NCBI GenBank assembly: GCA_015059965.1
Contig: SUZM01000006.1
Coordinates: forward strand, 1-64,000
DNA: 64,000 nucleotides
Direction: 5' to 3'
DNA from: Rikenellaceae bacterium
GTDB taxonomy: Bacteria; Bacteroidota; Bacteroidia; Bacteroidales; Rikenellaceae
The notes under the pieces: model-generated
The model's input: only the letters and a program-made list of their open reading frames with translations
Databases searched by the model: none
What the model was told of the DNA's origin: nothing
Made by a program: the position numbers and the translations under genes
In this document: positions 1 through 9,058 of the stretch, piece by piece
Layout: each line of letters opens with the position of its first letter
Position numbering within the stretch: position 1 is the first letter of the stretch

Positions 1-95
<95 letters not shown>

Positions 96-97
96 TT

Positions 98-129
98 AAG
101 CCAATCCTTTTAAGGGTTGGCTTTTTTTG
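98..129 (+). terminator. Rho-independent terminator after 5S rRNA
   Basis: agccaatcctt/aagggttggct hairpin followed by a T7 run. Confidence 0.85.
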
Positions 130-176
130 TTAAAAAGCCCAACCTTTTCGGATTCGCCCACCAAACTTGGTGGGCT

Positions 177-1125
177 TTGGCTTAAAGAGGCGGCTTGAGC
201 CGCAGATGTAGCAGACAATCCCTCTAAATCCCCCTTTGGAAAGGGGGACTTATTGTTTACTATCACTCCTTCCTTGAAAGGAGGGGCTTACTATTTTGAT
301 ACAACAAGCAATCCTTTCGGATTCGCCCACCAAACTTGGTGGGCTTTGGCTTAAAGAGGCGGCTTGAGCCGCAGATGTTGCATACAATCCCTCTAAATCC
401 CCCTTTGAAAAGGGGGACTTTCTGTTTACCATCGCAAACGCTTTTAAGGGTTGGCTCTTTTGTGTTTGTAAATCAATGCTAAAAGGTATTTCCGACAGAA
501 TCGGGAATTGGCTTAAAGAGGCGGCTTGAGCCGCAGTTGTTGCAGACAATCCCTCTAAATCCCCCTTTGAAAAGGGGGACTTACTATTTTGATACAACAA
601 GCAATCCTTTCGGATTCGCCCACCAAACTTGGTGGGCTTTGGCTTAAAGAGGCGGCTGTGCCGCAGATGTAGCATACAATCCCTCTAAATTCCCCTTTGA
701 AAAGGGGGATTTACTGTTTACCATCGCAAACGCTTTTAAGGGTTGGCTCTTTTGTGTTTGTAAATCAATGTTAAAAGGTATTTCCGACAGAATCGGAAAT
801 TGGCTTAAAGAGGCGGCTGTGCCGCAGATGTAGCAGACAATCCACCCCAACCCCCTCCTTTACGCCGATAAATCGTCGTTTCTGCTACTGCGCCTCGGCA
901 TAGTGCAAATAAGTTTGCCCTCTGCGCTCGGTTTGCGACGCAGTTGATAAGGAGGGGCTTATGAGGCCAATCCAAACGGGTTGACCTTTTTTTGTGCCCT
1001 CAAGTGAGCAGATGCCTGGGTGCTTTGATTGTCGATCTGTGGCTTAAAGAGGCGGCTGTGCCGCAGATGTTGCAGACAATCCCTCTAAATCCCCCTTTGA
1101 AAAGGGGGACTTTCTGATTGCCACC
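177..1125. repeat. Degenerate repeat cluster: 6 units of (T)TGGCTTAAAGAGGCGGC + TnnGCCGCAGaTGTnGCAnACAATCC, mostly followed by CCTCTAAATCCCCCTTTGAAAAGGGGGACTT
   Basis: Unit starts at about 177, 346, 508, 639, 800 and 1039; the 18-mer is the reverse complement of the 5S 3' end. Confidence 0.9.
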
Positions 1126-1533
1126 CCTCCCTTCATCAAGGAGGGAGGGGCTTTTTCTATCTTTTTGTGGGCACTTTATATCGTGAGTTTCGGCCTACAG
1201 CTTGAGGGAACCGGCCCTTTTTGTGGGCAAGTGTAACGCCGGGGATCCCTTGCGAGTGGAATATTTTCGACTTAAGGATTTTTTTGCTATCTTTAGATGT
1301 TGTTTAAGAAGCTCTTTAATTTGTTCGCGAAATTTTTTTGTGGCAGTTTTTTCGTCTGTTTTGAGGCGCGTGGAGGGTTTTATGTAACATACATCACAAG
1401 CAAAAAGAGTCGAAAAGCGGCTAAATGAGCGATTCAAATAAATTTTTGCGGCTTTTTATGTAGTTTTTGGGTGGGGTGGTGCGTCTAATTGGTAAAGACC
1501 CACGAAAAAGGAGATGGGAAAAGATAAAAAATT

Positions 1534-2025
1534 ATGAAATCGGAGAAAGAATTTACAGATATGGTGCAGGCACATAAAGGGACGATCTACTCGGTCTGCT
1601 ACCTCTTTTCGCAGCAGGCGGAAGAGGTGGACGATCTCTTCCAGGAGGTGCTGATCAACCTCTGGCAGGGCTTTGAGCGCTTTGAGGGGCGCAGTGCTCT
1701 AAGCACCTGGGTGTGGCGGGTGAGTCTGAATACCTGCATCACCGCTGACCGCAAAAAGCGGCAACGCTCGAAGGTCGATTCCCTTGAGGTGCAGTTCAAC
1801 CTCTACGCCGACAACGATGCGGAGAGCCGTCAAATCCGTCAATTGCATGAGCGCATCCGCACCCTTCAGCCCTTCGATCGCGCCATTGTCCTGTTGTGGC
1901 TCGAGGGGATGCCCTACGAGGAGATCGCCGCGATTGTCGGCATCAGCGTGAAAAATGTCTCGGTGCGCCTCTATCGCATCAAAGAGAGCTTGAAACAGAT
2001 GTCAAACCCCCAAAAAGATGAGTAA
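1534..2025 (+). CDS. ECF-type RNA polymerase sigma factor
   Basis: 163 aa; sigma region 2 (EVDDLFQEVLINLW) and region 4 (YEEIAAIVGISVKNVSVRLYRIKESLK). Confidence 0.9.
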   Translation: MKSEKEFTDMVQAHKGTIYSVCYLFSQQAEEVDDLFQEVLINLWQGFERFEGRSALSTWVWRVSLNTCITADRKKRQRSKVDSLEVQFNLYADNDAESRQIRQLHERIRTLQPFDRAIVLLWLEGMPYEEIAAIVGISVKNVSVRLYRIKESLKQMSNPQKDE

Positions 2026-2028
2026 GCT

Positions 2029-2610
2029 ATGCAGACGAACGAATTGAACGATATGCGGGAGCAACTGGAACTCCTGAAACGCAAAGTGGAGCGCGAGGAG
2101 CGACTGGGCGAGAAGCAGATTCGCCACGCCATGCGCCAAAAGGTGTCGCACATCAACCGCCAGGGGTGGTTCTTCGTGATCCTCTCGTTGGTGAGCATCC
2201 CCTTCTTTATCTGGTCGCGTAACGTGCTCCCCGTGAGCGAACTTTTCTGCTGGGTGACCTGTGGATTCCTGGCCTTGGCTGCCCTCTACACCCATTTGAT
2301 CCATAGCGAATTATCGGCTGAGGTTATCGCCCGTGAGCACCTCATGACCGTAGCGCGCAAACTCATCTCGCTCAAGCAGAACTACAACCGTTGGCTCCTT
2401 TTCTCGATCCCCTTTGTGGTGGTGTGGATCTTCTGGTATGTCCGCGAGCTGCGAGCCATTCTCTCGCCCGAGATCTTCTCTTCGGCGATGATCAGTTGTG
2501 CCGTCGGCGGAGTGATCGGTGGAGTGATCGGCTTCCATAAGCACATGCAGGTGCAGCGCTCCTGCTCCGAACTCTTGGAGCAGATCGAAGAGGTGAGTGG
2601 CGAGGAGTAA
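2029..2610 (+). CDS. Membrane protein with N-terminal coiled coil, coupled to the ECF sigma gene
   Basis: 193 aa, charged N-terminus, about 4 hydrophobic segments, starts 4 nt after the sigma gene stop. Confidence 0.75.
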   Translation: MQTNELNDMREQLELLKRKVEREERLGEKQIRHAMRQKVSHINRQGWFFVILSLVSIPFFIWSRNVLPVSELFCWVTCGFLALAALYTHLIHSELSAEVIAREHLMTVARKLISLKQNYNRWLLFSIPFVVVWIFWYVRELRAILSPEIFSSAMISCAVGGVIGGVIGFHKHMQVQRSCSELLEQIEEVSGEE

Positions 2611-2659
2611 CCTGCGGAGAGCGCTTTTTGCCGACCGGATCTCCCGGGAATGGCTTGCT

Positions 2660-2696
2660 GCAGCCTCGTCCTCAGCCTTGGGGCGAGGCTGCAGCA
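2660..2696 (+). terminator. Stem-loop after the sigma/membrane protein pair
   Basis: gctgcagcctcg ... cgaggctgcagc, 12-bp perfect stem. Confidence 0.5.
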
Positions 2697-2836
2697 TCCT
2701 CTTATGGCCAGGATCGGCTCGCGCGATTATCCGTCTGCTCCCTCTTCGGCCCCTCTTTTGGGGTTTTCTGATGGGGGAAACCAACTCAAGAATCTGATAA
2801 AAGAGTCCCTTTGCCCTCCTTTTTTTATCATTTTAT

Positions 2837-2867
2837 TTTGTCAGTTCATTTTTTTATTCTACCTTTG
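2837..2867 (+). promoter_or_regulatory. Bacteroidetes-type promoter for tRNA-Glu
   Basis: TTTG (2837-2840), 19 nt spacer, TACCTTTG (2860-2867). Confidence 0.75.
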
Positions 2868-2906
2868 CACCGCTAAAGTTCCGCATTGTCGGGACAATAG
2901 TGGTAA

Positions 2907-2978
2907 GGCCCATTCGTCTATCGGTTAGGACGCAAGATTTTCATTCTTGAAAGAGGAGTTCGACTCTCCTATGGGCTA
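2907..2978 (+). tRNA. tRNA-Glu (anticodon TTC)
   Basis: Cloverleaf folds; acceptor GGCCCAT/ATGGGCT; anticodon loop TTTTCAT. Confidence 0.95.
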
Positions 2979-3269
2979 CATAACGAGGGGGCCGTAAGAT
3001 CGGGCCTTGTTCGCAGAGGGGCGAGGAGCCTCGCACGAAGCGGATGGTGACCGTCAAACGACCTCAACGGGTGAAAAGAGAATTTTAGGAGCGGACCGAA
3101 TGGTCTATCCGAAAGCGGCCACGGCCGTAACGAGTGCGGAGAAGGTGCAAAACTTCGCGAGGGGTGAAAGGGTATTGACGGGGGATTGAACCCGGCCCGA
3201 AGGCTCTAAAAAAATGGCACCCTTAACAAGAAACCGAAAAAGTAAAAAATAAAAAAAACTAAAACGATT

Positions 3270-3521
3270 ATGGCAAACCATAAGTCTTCGAAGAAGAGAA
3301 TCCGTCAGACTGTGACCAAGCGTGCTCACAACCGTCTGTATCACAAGACCGCTCGCAATGCCGTGAAGGCCCTGCGCAACACCACCGAGAAGTCGGCCGC
3401 TGAGGCTCTGCTTCCCAAGGTAACCGCTATGCTGGACAAGTTGGCTAAGCACAACATCATCCACAAGAACAAGGCCGGTAACCTGAAGGGTGCTCTCCAG
3501 CTTCACGTTAACGCCCTCTAA
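3270..3521 (+). CDS. rpsT: 30S ribosomal protein S20
   Basis: [21 protein letters not shown]..., 83 aa. Confidence 0.95.
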   Translation: MANHKSSKKRIRQTVTKRAHNRLYHKTARNAVKALRNTTEKSAAEALLPKVTAMLDKLAKHNIIHKNKAGNLKGALQLHVNAL

Positions 3522-3539
3522 TCGAGCGTCGATAATGCT

Positions 3540-3570
3540 AACCCTCCCCAATTGGGAGGGTATTTTTTTT
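3540..3570 (+). terminator. Rho-independent terminator of rpsT
   Basis: aaccctccc-caat-tgggagggt followed by a T run. Confidence 0.85.
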
Positions 3571-3600
3571 GCCCCTTTCCCTCCTGCAGATCGCACACGG

Positions 3601-3778
3601 CAGTACTCTACACGCAACGGAACGATGGTTTTGCAAGCGCACCATCGCAGGTGGCGTGGTGTAGTGGTGTTGGTTGTGTGCTTGCACATAATGCCATACA
3701 CCACTACGCCACGAATGCTACGGAGTAGTTCGCTTTGCAAAACAAAAACGGACAAATCGTAAGATTTGTCCGTTAAGG
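3601..3778. repeat. Copy 1 of a ~180 bp duplicated palindromic element
   Basis: Near identical to 4060-4240; internal inverted repeat cgtggtgtagtggtgt ... acaccactacgccacg. Confidence 0.88.
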
Positions 3779-3791
3779 TAGCGGGAGGAGG
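3779..3791 (-). repeat. tRNA-fMet 3'-end fragment (13 nt)
   Basis: tagcgggaggagg identical to the tRNA-fMet 3' end at 4241; preceding tccgttaagg also identical. Confidence 0.75.
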
Positions 3792-3910
3792 GTTGACTGC
3801 GCTTCGCTTGTCTTCAATCTCTCGCGACTCGGCAAAGCATGCTAGGCATGCTCTGCTCTCGCTGCTCGGATTGTCCGAACCTCCGGTTCTCGTCCTCTCC
3901 CTATATGTAA

Positions 3911-3948
3911 AACCAAAGGGATAGTGTAAACTATCCCTTTGGTTTTAG
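3911..3948 (-). terminator. Strong perfect hairpin
   Basis: aaaccaaagggatagt-gtaa-actatccctttggtttt. Confidence 0.8.
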
Positions 3949-3969
3949 TAGCGGGAGGAGGACTCGAAC
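3949..3969 (-). repeat. tRNA-fMet 3'-end fragment (21 nt)
   Basis: tagcgggaggaggactcgaac identical to 4241-4261. Confidence 0.88.
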
Positions 3970-4059
3970 GGCGAAGCTGTCGCGGGGATACCTAAAGCGC
4001 AGACCGAAGGTCGAGCAATAAACAGATTATTATCCCCGCAACCTCCGACCTTCAGTGAG

Positions 4060-4240
4060 CAGTGCTCTATACGCAACGGAAGGATGGTTTTGCAAGCGTA
4101 CCATCGCAGGTGGCGTGGTGTAGTGGTGTTGGTTGTGTGCTTGCACACAATGCCATACACCACTACGCCACGAATGCTACGGAGTAGTTCGCTTTGCAAA
4201 ACAAAAAAAACGGACAAATCTTGCGACTTGTCCGTTAAGG
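4060..4240. repeat. Copy 2 of the duplicated palindromic element
   Basis: Near identical to 3601-3778. Confidence 0.88.
4208..4236 (-). terminator. Terminator of tRNA-fMet
   Basis: On the minus strand acggacaagtcgcaagatttgtccgt followed by TTTTTTTT. Confidence 0.85.
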
Positions 4241-4313
4241 TAGCGGGAGGAGGACTCGAACCTCCGACCTTTGGGTTATGAGCCCAACGAGCTGCCAACT
4301 GCTCCATCCCGCG
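4241..4313 (-). tRNA. Initiator tRNA-Met (anticodon CAT)
   Basis: CGCGGGAUGGAGCAGUUGG...; unpaired C1-U72, consecutive G:C pairs in the anticodon stem (TTGGG/CCCAA), CAT anticodon. Confidence 0.94.
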
Positions 4314-4516
4314 ATGTATCGTTGAATGCGTTACCGCGATTCTTCATTTTTGATAGTGCAAAGATAATACAAATTTTTGGCTTCTCCAAATTTAAAATTC
4401 ATCCCAACGCCTCGGTTGCGCCGCATGATGGGTGCAATAGGTTGATTATGAGGGGGAAATGGAATGTTGAAAAAATTTAAAAAATTTTGAAAATTCCTTT
4501 GGCCCGAGCCCGTTTC

Positions 4517-5002
4517 TTATCGTTTGCGGCAGTACTCCTCCATGGTGAAGGGGTATGGATACTTCTCGCCATGGGGGTGGTGTTCGCTGGCGATGAGCTC
4601 CCAGGCCGCAGGATCCCAGGCGGGGAAGGCCGTGTCGCCGTCGTAGGGGTGGTGTACGCGGGTGAGGAGGAATCGGTCGGCTATAGGCAGGGCCTGGGCA
4701 TAAATCTGCGCCCCACCGATAATAAATACCTCCTCATCGGCCGAGAAGAGGGCCAGCGCTTCCTCGAGGGAGTGAACGACCGTGCAGCCGTCGATTTCGA
4801 GTTCGCTCTGGCGCGAGATGACCACGTTGTGGCGGTTGGGCAGGGGGCGGCCGAGCGACTCAAAGGTCTTGCGCCCCATGATGACGGGATGGCCCGAGGT
4901 GTGGGCCTTGAAGTGCTTCAGGTCCTCGCTGATGTGCCACAGCAGGCTGTTCTTATCGCCGATGGTGCCATTCTCGGCCACGGCCACGATGATTGAGATC
5001 AT
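4517..5002 (-). CDS. folA: Dihydrofolate reductase
   Basis: MISIIVAVAENGTIGDKNSLLWHISEDLKHFK...VIMGRKTFESLGRPLPNRHNVVIS. Confidence 0.95.
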   Translation of the reverse strand: MISIIVAVAENGTIGDKNSLLWHISEDLKHFKAHTSGHPVIMGRKTFESLGRPLPNRHNVVISRQSELEIDGCTVVHSLEEALALFSADEEVFIIGGAQIYAQALPIADRFLLTRVHHPYDGDTAFPAWDPAAWELIASEHHPHGEKYPYPFTMEEYCRKR

Positions 5003-5133
5003 AGGTTAAAATTCGAAATTCAACATCCAAAATTAGCAAACTTGTGGCAAATAACAAAAAATATGCTTAATTTTGTTGAGTCGTCTGGTTTCGCGCGGCA
5101 ACTTGTGGTCGTGAAAAGATGAACCCGGACGGG

Positions 5134-5190
5134 TAGTATGAAGTGCCCCCAAAAGTTTACACAAAAAACTTTTGGGGGCACTTCAACTAC
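5134..5190. repeat. Long inverted repeat between folA and thyA
   Basis: gtagt(a)tgaagtgcccccaaaagttt - acacaaa - aaacttttgggggcacttcaactac; ~25 bp stem with one bulge. Confidence 0.85.
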
Positions 5191-5256
5191 TTCGTGTACG
5201 ACTCGTTCGGGTTATCTTTGCGCTGAGTTAAATATATCGCTTATCGATCAAAAAAA

Positions 5257-6150
5257 TCAAAAGGACATCTCACCCTTGATGGCGGGGTAGGGGTCGTAGC
5301 CCTCCAATTGGAAATCCTCGTAGCGGAAGTCGAAGATCGACCGTACCTCGGGGTTGAGTCGCAGCGTGGGCAGGGGACGGGGGGTGCGTTGCAGTTGCAG
5401 GTCGGCCTGCTCCAGGTGGTTCAGGTAGAGGTGAGTATCGCCCAGGGTGTGGATGAACTCTCCGGGCTCGAGACCGCATTCGTGGGCGATCATCATCGTC
5501 AGCAGGGCATAGCTCGCGATATTGAATGGAACGCCCAAGAAGGTATCGGCACTGCGCTGGTAGAGTTGGCAGGAGAGTTTGCCTTCGGCGACATAGAACT
5601 GGAACAAGACGTGGCAGGGGGGGAGAGCCATCTGCTCCACCTCGGCGACATTCCAGGCCGAAACTAAGATGCGGCGCGAGTTAGGGTTCTCCCGAATGAG
5701 GCGGATCGCTTCGCGGATCTGGTCGATCGATCCCCCCTCGGGGCGGGGCCAGCTGCGCCACTGGTAGCCGTAGACGTGGTTCAGGTCGCCGTAGCGGTAG
5801 CCCGGCAGCGGCGACTCCTCTCCGGCCCGCTGTAGAAACTCCTCGCGCTCAAGGGGGCGCTCTCCGGCGGCTGCGCAGCACTCCGTGTAGTAGCGGTAGG
5901 CATCGTTATCCCAGATGTGGACACCGTTCTCCACCAGGTAGCGGATGTTCGTGTCGCCTCGGAGGAACCAGAGCAGTTCGTGGATGATTCCCTTCAGGAA
6001 GACCTTTTTGGTGGTCAGCAGGGGGAAGCCCTCGCGGAGGTTGAAGCGCATCTGGTGGCCGAAGACACTCATGGTGCCCGTACCGGTACGGTCGCCCTTG
6101 GTGATGCCCTCTTGGCGGATGCGGCGCAGAAGATCGAGGTATTGTTTCAT
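5257..6150 (-). CDS. thyA: Thymidylate synthase
   Basis: [31 protein letters not shown] ... [24 protein letters not shown]. Confidence 0.96.
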   Translation of the reverse strand: MKQYLDLLRRIRQEGITKGDRTGTGTMSVFGHQMRFNLREGFPLLTTKKVFLKGIIHELLWFLRGDTNIRYLVENGVHIWDNDAYRYYTECCAAAGERPLEREEFLQRAGEESPLPGYRYGDLNHVYGYQWRSWPRPEGGSIDQIREAIRLIRENPNSRRILVSAWNVAEVEQMALPPCHVLFQFYVAEGKLSCQLYQRSADTFLGVPFNIASYALLTMMIAHECGLEPGEFIHTLGDTHLYLNHLEQADLQLQRTPRPLPTLRLNPEVRSIFDFRYEDFQLEGYDPYPAIKGEMSF

Positions 6151-6174
6151 GGGTGTCTCTTATGTGTGTGGGGG

Positions 6175-6912
6175 CTATTGGAGTTGCTCCAATTTCAGCT
6201 CGCCCCGGTCGTTCAAGGTGGCGTAGGAGGCCTTCTCTTCCCAGCATCCGAGATGGAGGATGCGGGGGTTCTCGGTCAGGCGATCCACGGCAATATGCAT
6301 GTGGCCGAAGAGGTAGTAATCGACCTCGGGGTGGGTGGCGTAGTGTGCCCGGGCGTAGTCGCGCAGCGGTTCGGTGAAGGAGGCCTTGAGGGGCTCCTTG
6401 GCGTGTGATTTGCGCGATTTCCCGCTCCACCAGCGGCCGAATTTCAGGGCTGCATCGGGGTGGATGAGGCGCTGGAAGAGCCAGCGCAGAGTTTGCGAAC
6501 GGAAACAGCGGTTCATCAGCCAGAGGAGCGAACCCCGCTTCACGCGCATATTATCTCCATGGGCCAGAAAGAGGCTTCGGTCTTTCAGCCGCAGGATCTC
6601 GGGCCGGAGGTGGATCTCCACACCGCACTCCCGACAGAGGTAGTCGCCCACCCACATATCGTGGTTGCCGGGAAAGAAGATCACGCGGATGCCGCGCTCC
6701 GAGAGCTCGGCCAGTTTGCCCAAGGTGCGGACACACCCCTGGGGAACAACCCGTTTGTACTCGAACCAGAAGTCGAAGAGATCGCCCAGCAGCACAACAG
6801 CCTCGGCATCCTCCGCAATGCGGTCGAGCCAGGCGACGAAGCGCTTCTCGCATTGGCGTTGCTCCTCAGGAGTCCCCGCGCCGAGGTGGATATCAGCGGC
6901 AAAGTAGATCAT
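6175..6912 (-). CDS. lpxH: UDP-2,3-diacylglucosamine diphosphatase
   Basis: Calcineurin-like phosphoesterase motifs DIHLG, GDLFD, GNHD, HGD, GHMH. Confidence 0.85.
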   Translation of the reverse strand: MIYFAADIHLGAGTPEEQRQCEKRFVAWLDRIAEDAEAVVLLGDLFDFWFEYKRVVPQGCVRTLGKLAELSERGIRVIFFPGNHDMWVGDYLCRECGVEIHLRPEILRLKDRSLFLAHGDNMRVKRGSLLWLMNRCFRSQTLRWLFQRLIHPDAALKFGRWWSGKSRKSHAKEPLKASFTEPLRDYARAHYATHPEVDYYLFGHMHIAVDRLTENPRILHLGCWEEKASYATLNDRGELKLEQLQ

Positions 6913-6927
6913 GGCGGCCTAAGGAGG

Positions 6928-8058
6928 TTAAAGCAGGGAGTCTATTTTGCGGTCGAGGGCCTCGCCGTAGAGATTTTGGCCCACGATCTCGCCCGACCGG
7001 TCGATCAGAAAGTTCATCGGCAGCTTGCTCACCTGGTAGAGGCGGCAGGCGATGGAGTTCTCCCCCTGCAGGTCGCTCACCGAGATCCAAGGCAGCTGTT
7101 GCTCCTGGACGGTGTTGATCCAGAGGGCCTTCGAGATATCAACGGCCACCTGGTAGATCTCAAACCCGCGATCGTGGTATTTCTCATAGCTCTTCTTCAG
7201 CTCGGCATTCAGGGCGTTGCTGTTGCCCAGCTGTGCCGACCAGAAGTCGAGCAGGATTACCTGCCCCTCAAGCGAGGAGAGGCGTACCCGCTTGCCGTAC
7301 ATATCGCTGAGCTCCAGATCGGGAAACGAGGCCTCTTTGACATTCGAGAGCAGTTGCTGCTGTTGCTCCATGCGCTCGATCTCGCGCTGGAGCGCCTTCA
7401 CATAGGAGGACTCGGGGTAGCTCTCGGCCACTGCTTCGGCCACGGTGCGGTAGTAGATCACGTCGCTCTCCGAATTGAAGAGGTAGCTGTCGCCCGGCAG
7501 GCGCTGGTAGAGGGCGTAGATGGCGGCCAGCGAGGCCTTATTCTCCACCACAAAGCGCAACTGGTCGCGCTTGGTCTGGCGGAAGAGTTCGGCATACTCC
7601 TCCATCACGCGCTGTTGCTCTTTGCCCGAGCTGCGGGCGTGGAGGGCTGCCAGACGATCCAACTGTTGCAGTTGGTTGGTGTAGTGGCTGTAGAATTCGC
7701 GCAGCAGGGCCGACTCGTCGCTCCCCTCGACCGTATAGTTGTGGGTGATGCTCCCCAGCGAGTTCACCTCCACGCGGTCGCCGGCCTGCAGCAACAAGGG
7801 CACCTGTTCGGCACCGCAGCGCAGCAGGTAGAGTTCGGGGTCGGCAGCCGCCTCGCGGAGGGTCAGGCGATAGGAGCCCGTCTCATCCAGGCGGATCGAA
7901 TCGGTTGTGGAGCTCTGTCCGGGGCGCGAATGCTCCACATAGAGCATCTTCTGCTCGTGGCCGACCAGGCGTCCCGAGATTTCGAGTTTCGAGGAGTGGC
8001 AGCTGCACAGCAGGGCAACGGCCGAAAGTATCAGGATCTTCTTCATTGACTCAGTCAT
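6928..8058 (-). CDS. TlpA-like thioredoxin-fold lipoprotein (DUF4369/AhpC-TSA type)
   Basis: Lipobox LLCSC; C-terminal redoxin fold (GQVILLDFWSAQLGNSNALNAEL, LPMNFLIDRSGEIVGQNLYGEAL) with no CxxC. Confidence 0.8.
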   Translation of the reverse strand: MTESMKKILILSAVALLCSCHSSKLEISGRLVGHEQKMLYVEHSRPGQSSTTDSIRLDETGSYRLTLREAAADPELYLLRCGAEQVPLLLQAGDRVEVNSLGSITHNYTVEGSDESALLREFYSHYTNQLQQLDRLAALHARSSGKEQQRVMEEYAELFRQTKRDQLRFVVENKASLAAIYALYQRLPGDSYLFNSESDVIYYRTVAEAVAESYPESSYVKALQREIERMEQQQQLLSNVKEASFPDLELSDMYGKRVRLSSLEGQVILLDFWSAQLGNSNALNAELKKSYEKYHDRGFEIYQVAVDISKALWINTVQEQQLPWISVSDLQGENSIACRLYQVSKLPMNFLIDRSGEIVGQNLYGEALDRKIDSLL

Positions 8059-8116
8059 CTGTTAGGTTCTTGAGGAGACAAATATAACCATTTTTTTTGA
8101 ATATCTCTCTGCCCGC

Positions 8117-8836
8117 CTATTTGGTCGGGGTGTGTGGGCGGTTGTTTTTCTGGAAGGAGCGTTGCTGGAAGCCGTTGCGGTTTTTCTGCTGCGCATGGTT
8201 CTTTTGGGCGCCTCCGTTCTGCTGACGTCCCTTCTGCTGACGTGCCGGAAGGTCTTGTCTGTAGTTGCTTCGGAGGTTATTGATCGCCTCTTCGTTGATT
8301 TCGATCTCGCCATTGGACATGCGGCGTATATCTTTTAGGATCACCTCGTTGTTCGGGTGCTCCTGGTTGTATTCGTAGCTCTTGGTGCGCATGTAGCGGG
8401 CCAGGTTGTCGATCGTCTGCGACACCCCTTCGGGCGAGGCCTCCGTATCGGAGAGCGAGCGGATCATCCGCTCCACATACTTGCCGTAGTGTTTGTAGGT
8501 GATGCGCCCCTGCGAGTAACTCATCCGACGCGGGGTTACGGTCAGCTCCTCGCGCGAGGGGCGGGGGTAGGGAGAGTCTACATCGAGCCGGAAATCGGAC
8601 ATGATGAAGAGGTGATCCCAGAGTTTGTGGGCGAAGTCGGCCGTGTCGCGCAGCATCGGGAAGAGGTTGCCCATCACGGCGATCACGGCTCGCGCCTGGC
8701 GATTGCGCTCCTTGCGATCTTCGATTTCGAGCAGCGTGTCGACCATTTCATGAATGTGGCGCCCATACTCGGGCAGAAACAATTTTCTGCGGCTGTTGTT
8801 GTAATTTTTTCTCATGCGCGTGTTGCTGTTTTCCAA
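8117..8836 (-). CDS. DUF4290 domain-containing protein
   Basis: LFLPEYGRHIHEMVDTLLEIEDRKERNRQARAVIAVMGNLFP... Confidence 0.8.
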   Translation of the reverse strand: MENSNTRMRKNYNNSRRKLFLPEYGRHIHEMVDTLLEIEDRKERNRQARAVIAVMGNLFPMLRDTADFAHKLWDHLFIMSDFRLDVDSPYPRPSREELTVTPRRMSYSQGRITYKHYGKYVERMIRSLSDTEASPEGVSQTIDNLARYMRTKSYEYNQEHPNNEVILKDIRRMSNGEIEINEEAINNLRSNYRQDLPARQQKGRQQNGGAQKNHAQQKNRNGFQQRSFQKNNRPHTPTK

Positions 8837-9058
8837 TCTTTTTGAGTGCCGAAGGGTTGAAAACCGATTCTTTCCCTTCCTTCCTAAAATCCCCTTATCA
8901 GGCCCGGCAGTGGGTCGTTTGGTCCGGGCAAATCCTCCTTTTGGCCCTCTTCGGACCCGCTGTCAGAAGCTGGTGGCTTCACCTCGGGGATTTGGTTTGA
9001 AAACGGATATTGTCGTAACTTTGGTACAAAAGTAAGCATTTTTTTATAAAAACAAAGT

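Noticed and set aside
250-850. ORFs 250-675 and 644-850 encoding repetitive peptides
   Set aside because: They are translations of the 5S-tail/CCCTCTAAATCCCCC repeats and have no independent coding support.
177-1125. Possible CRISPR array
   Set aside because: Units are irregularly spaced, mixed with palindromes, with no uniform spacers and no cas genes.
3105-4307. ORFs 3105-3755, 3945-4307, 4084-4281
   Set aside because: They cover rpsT antisense, tRNA-fMet and the duplicated palindromic element; not proteins.
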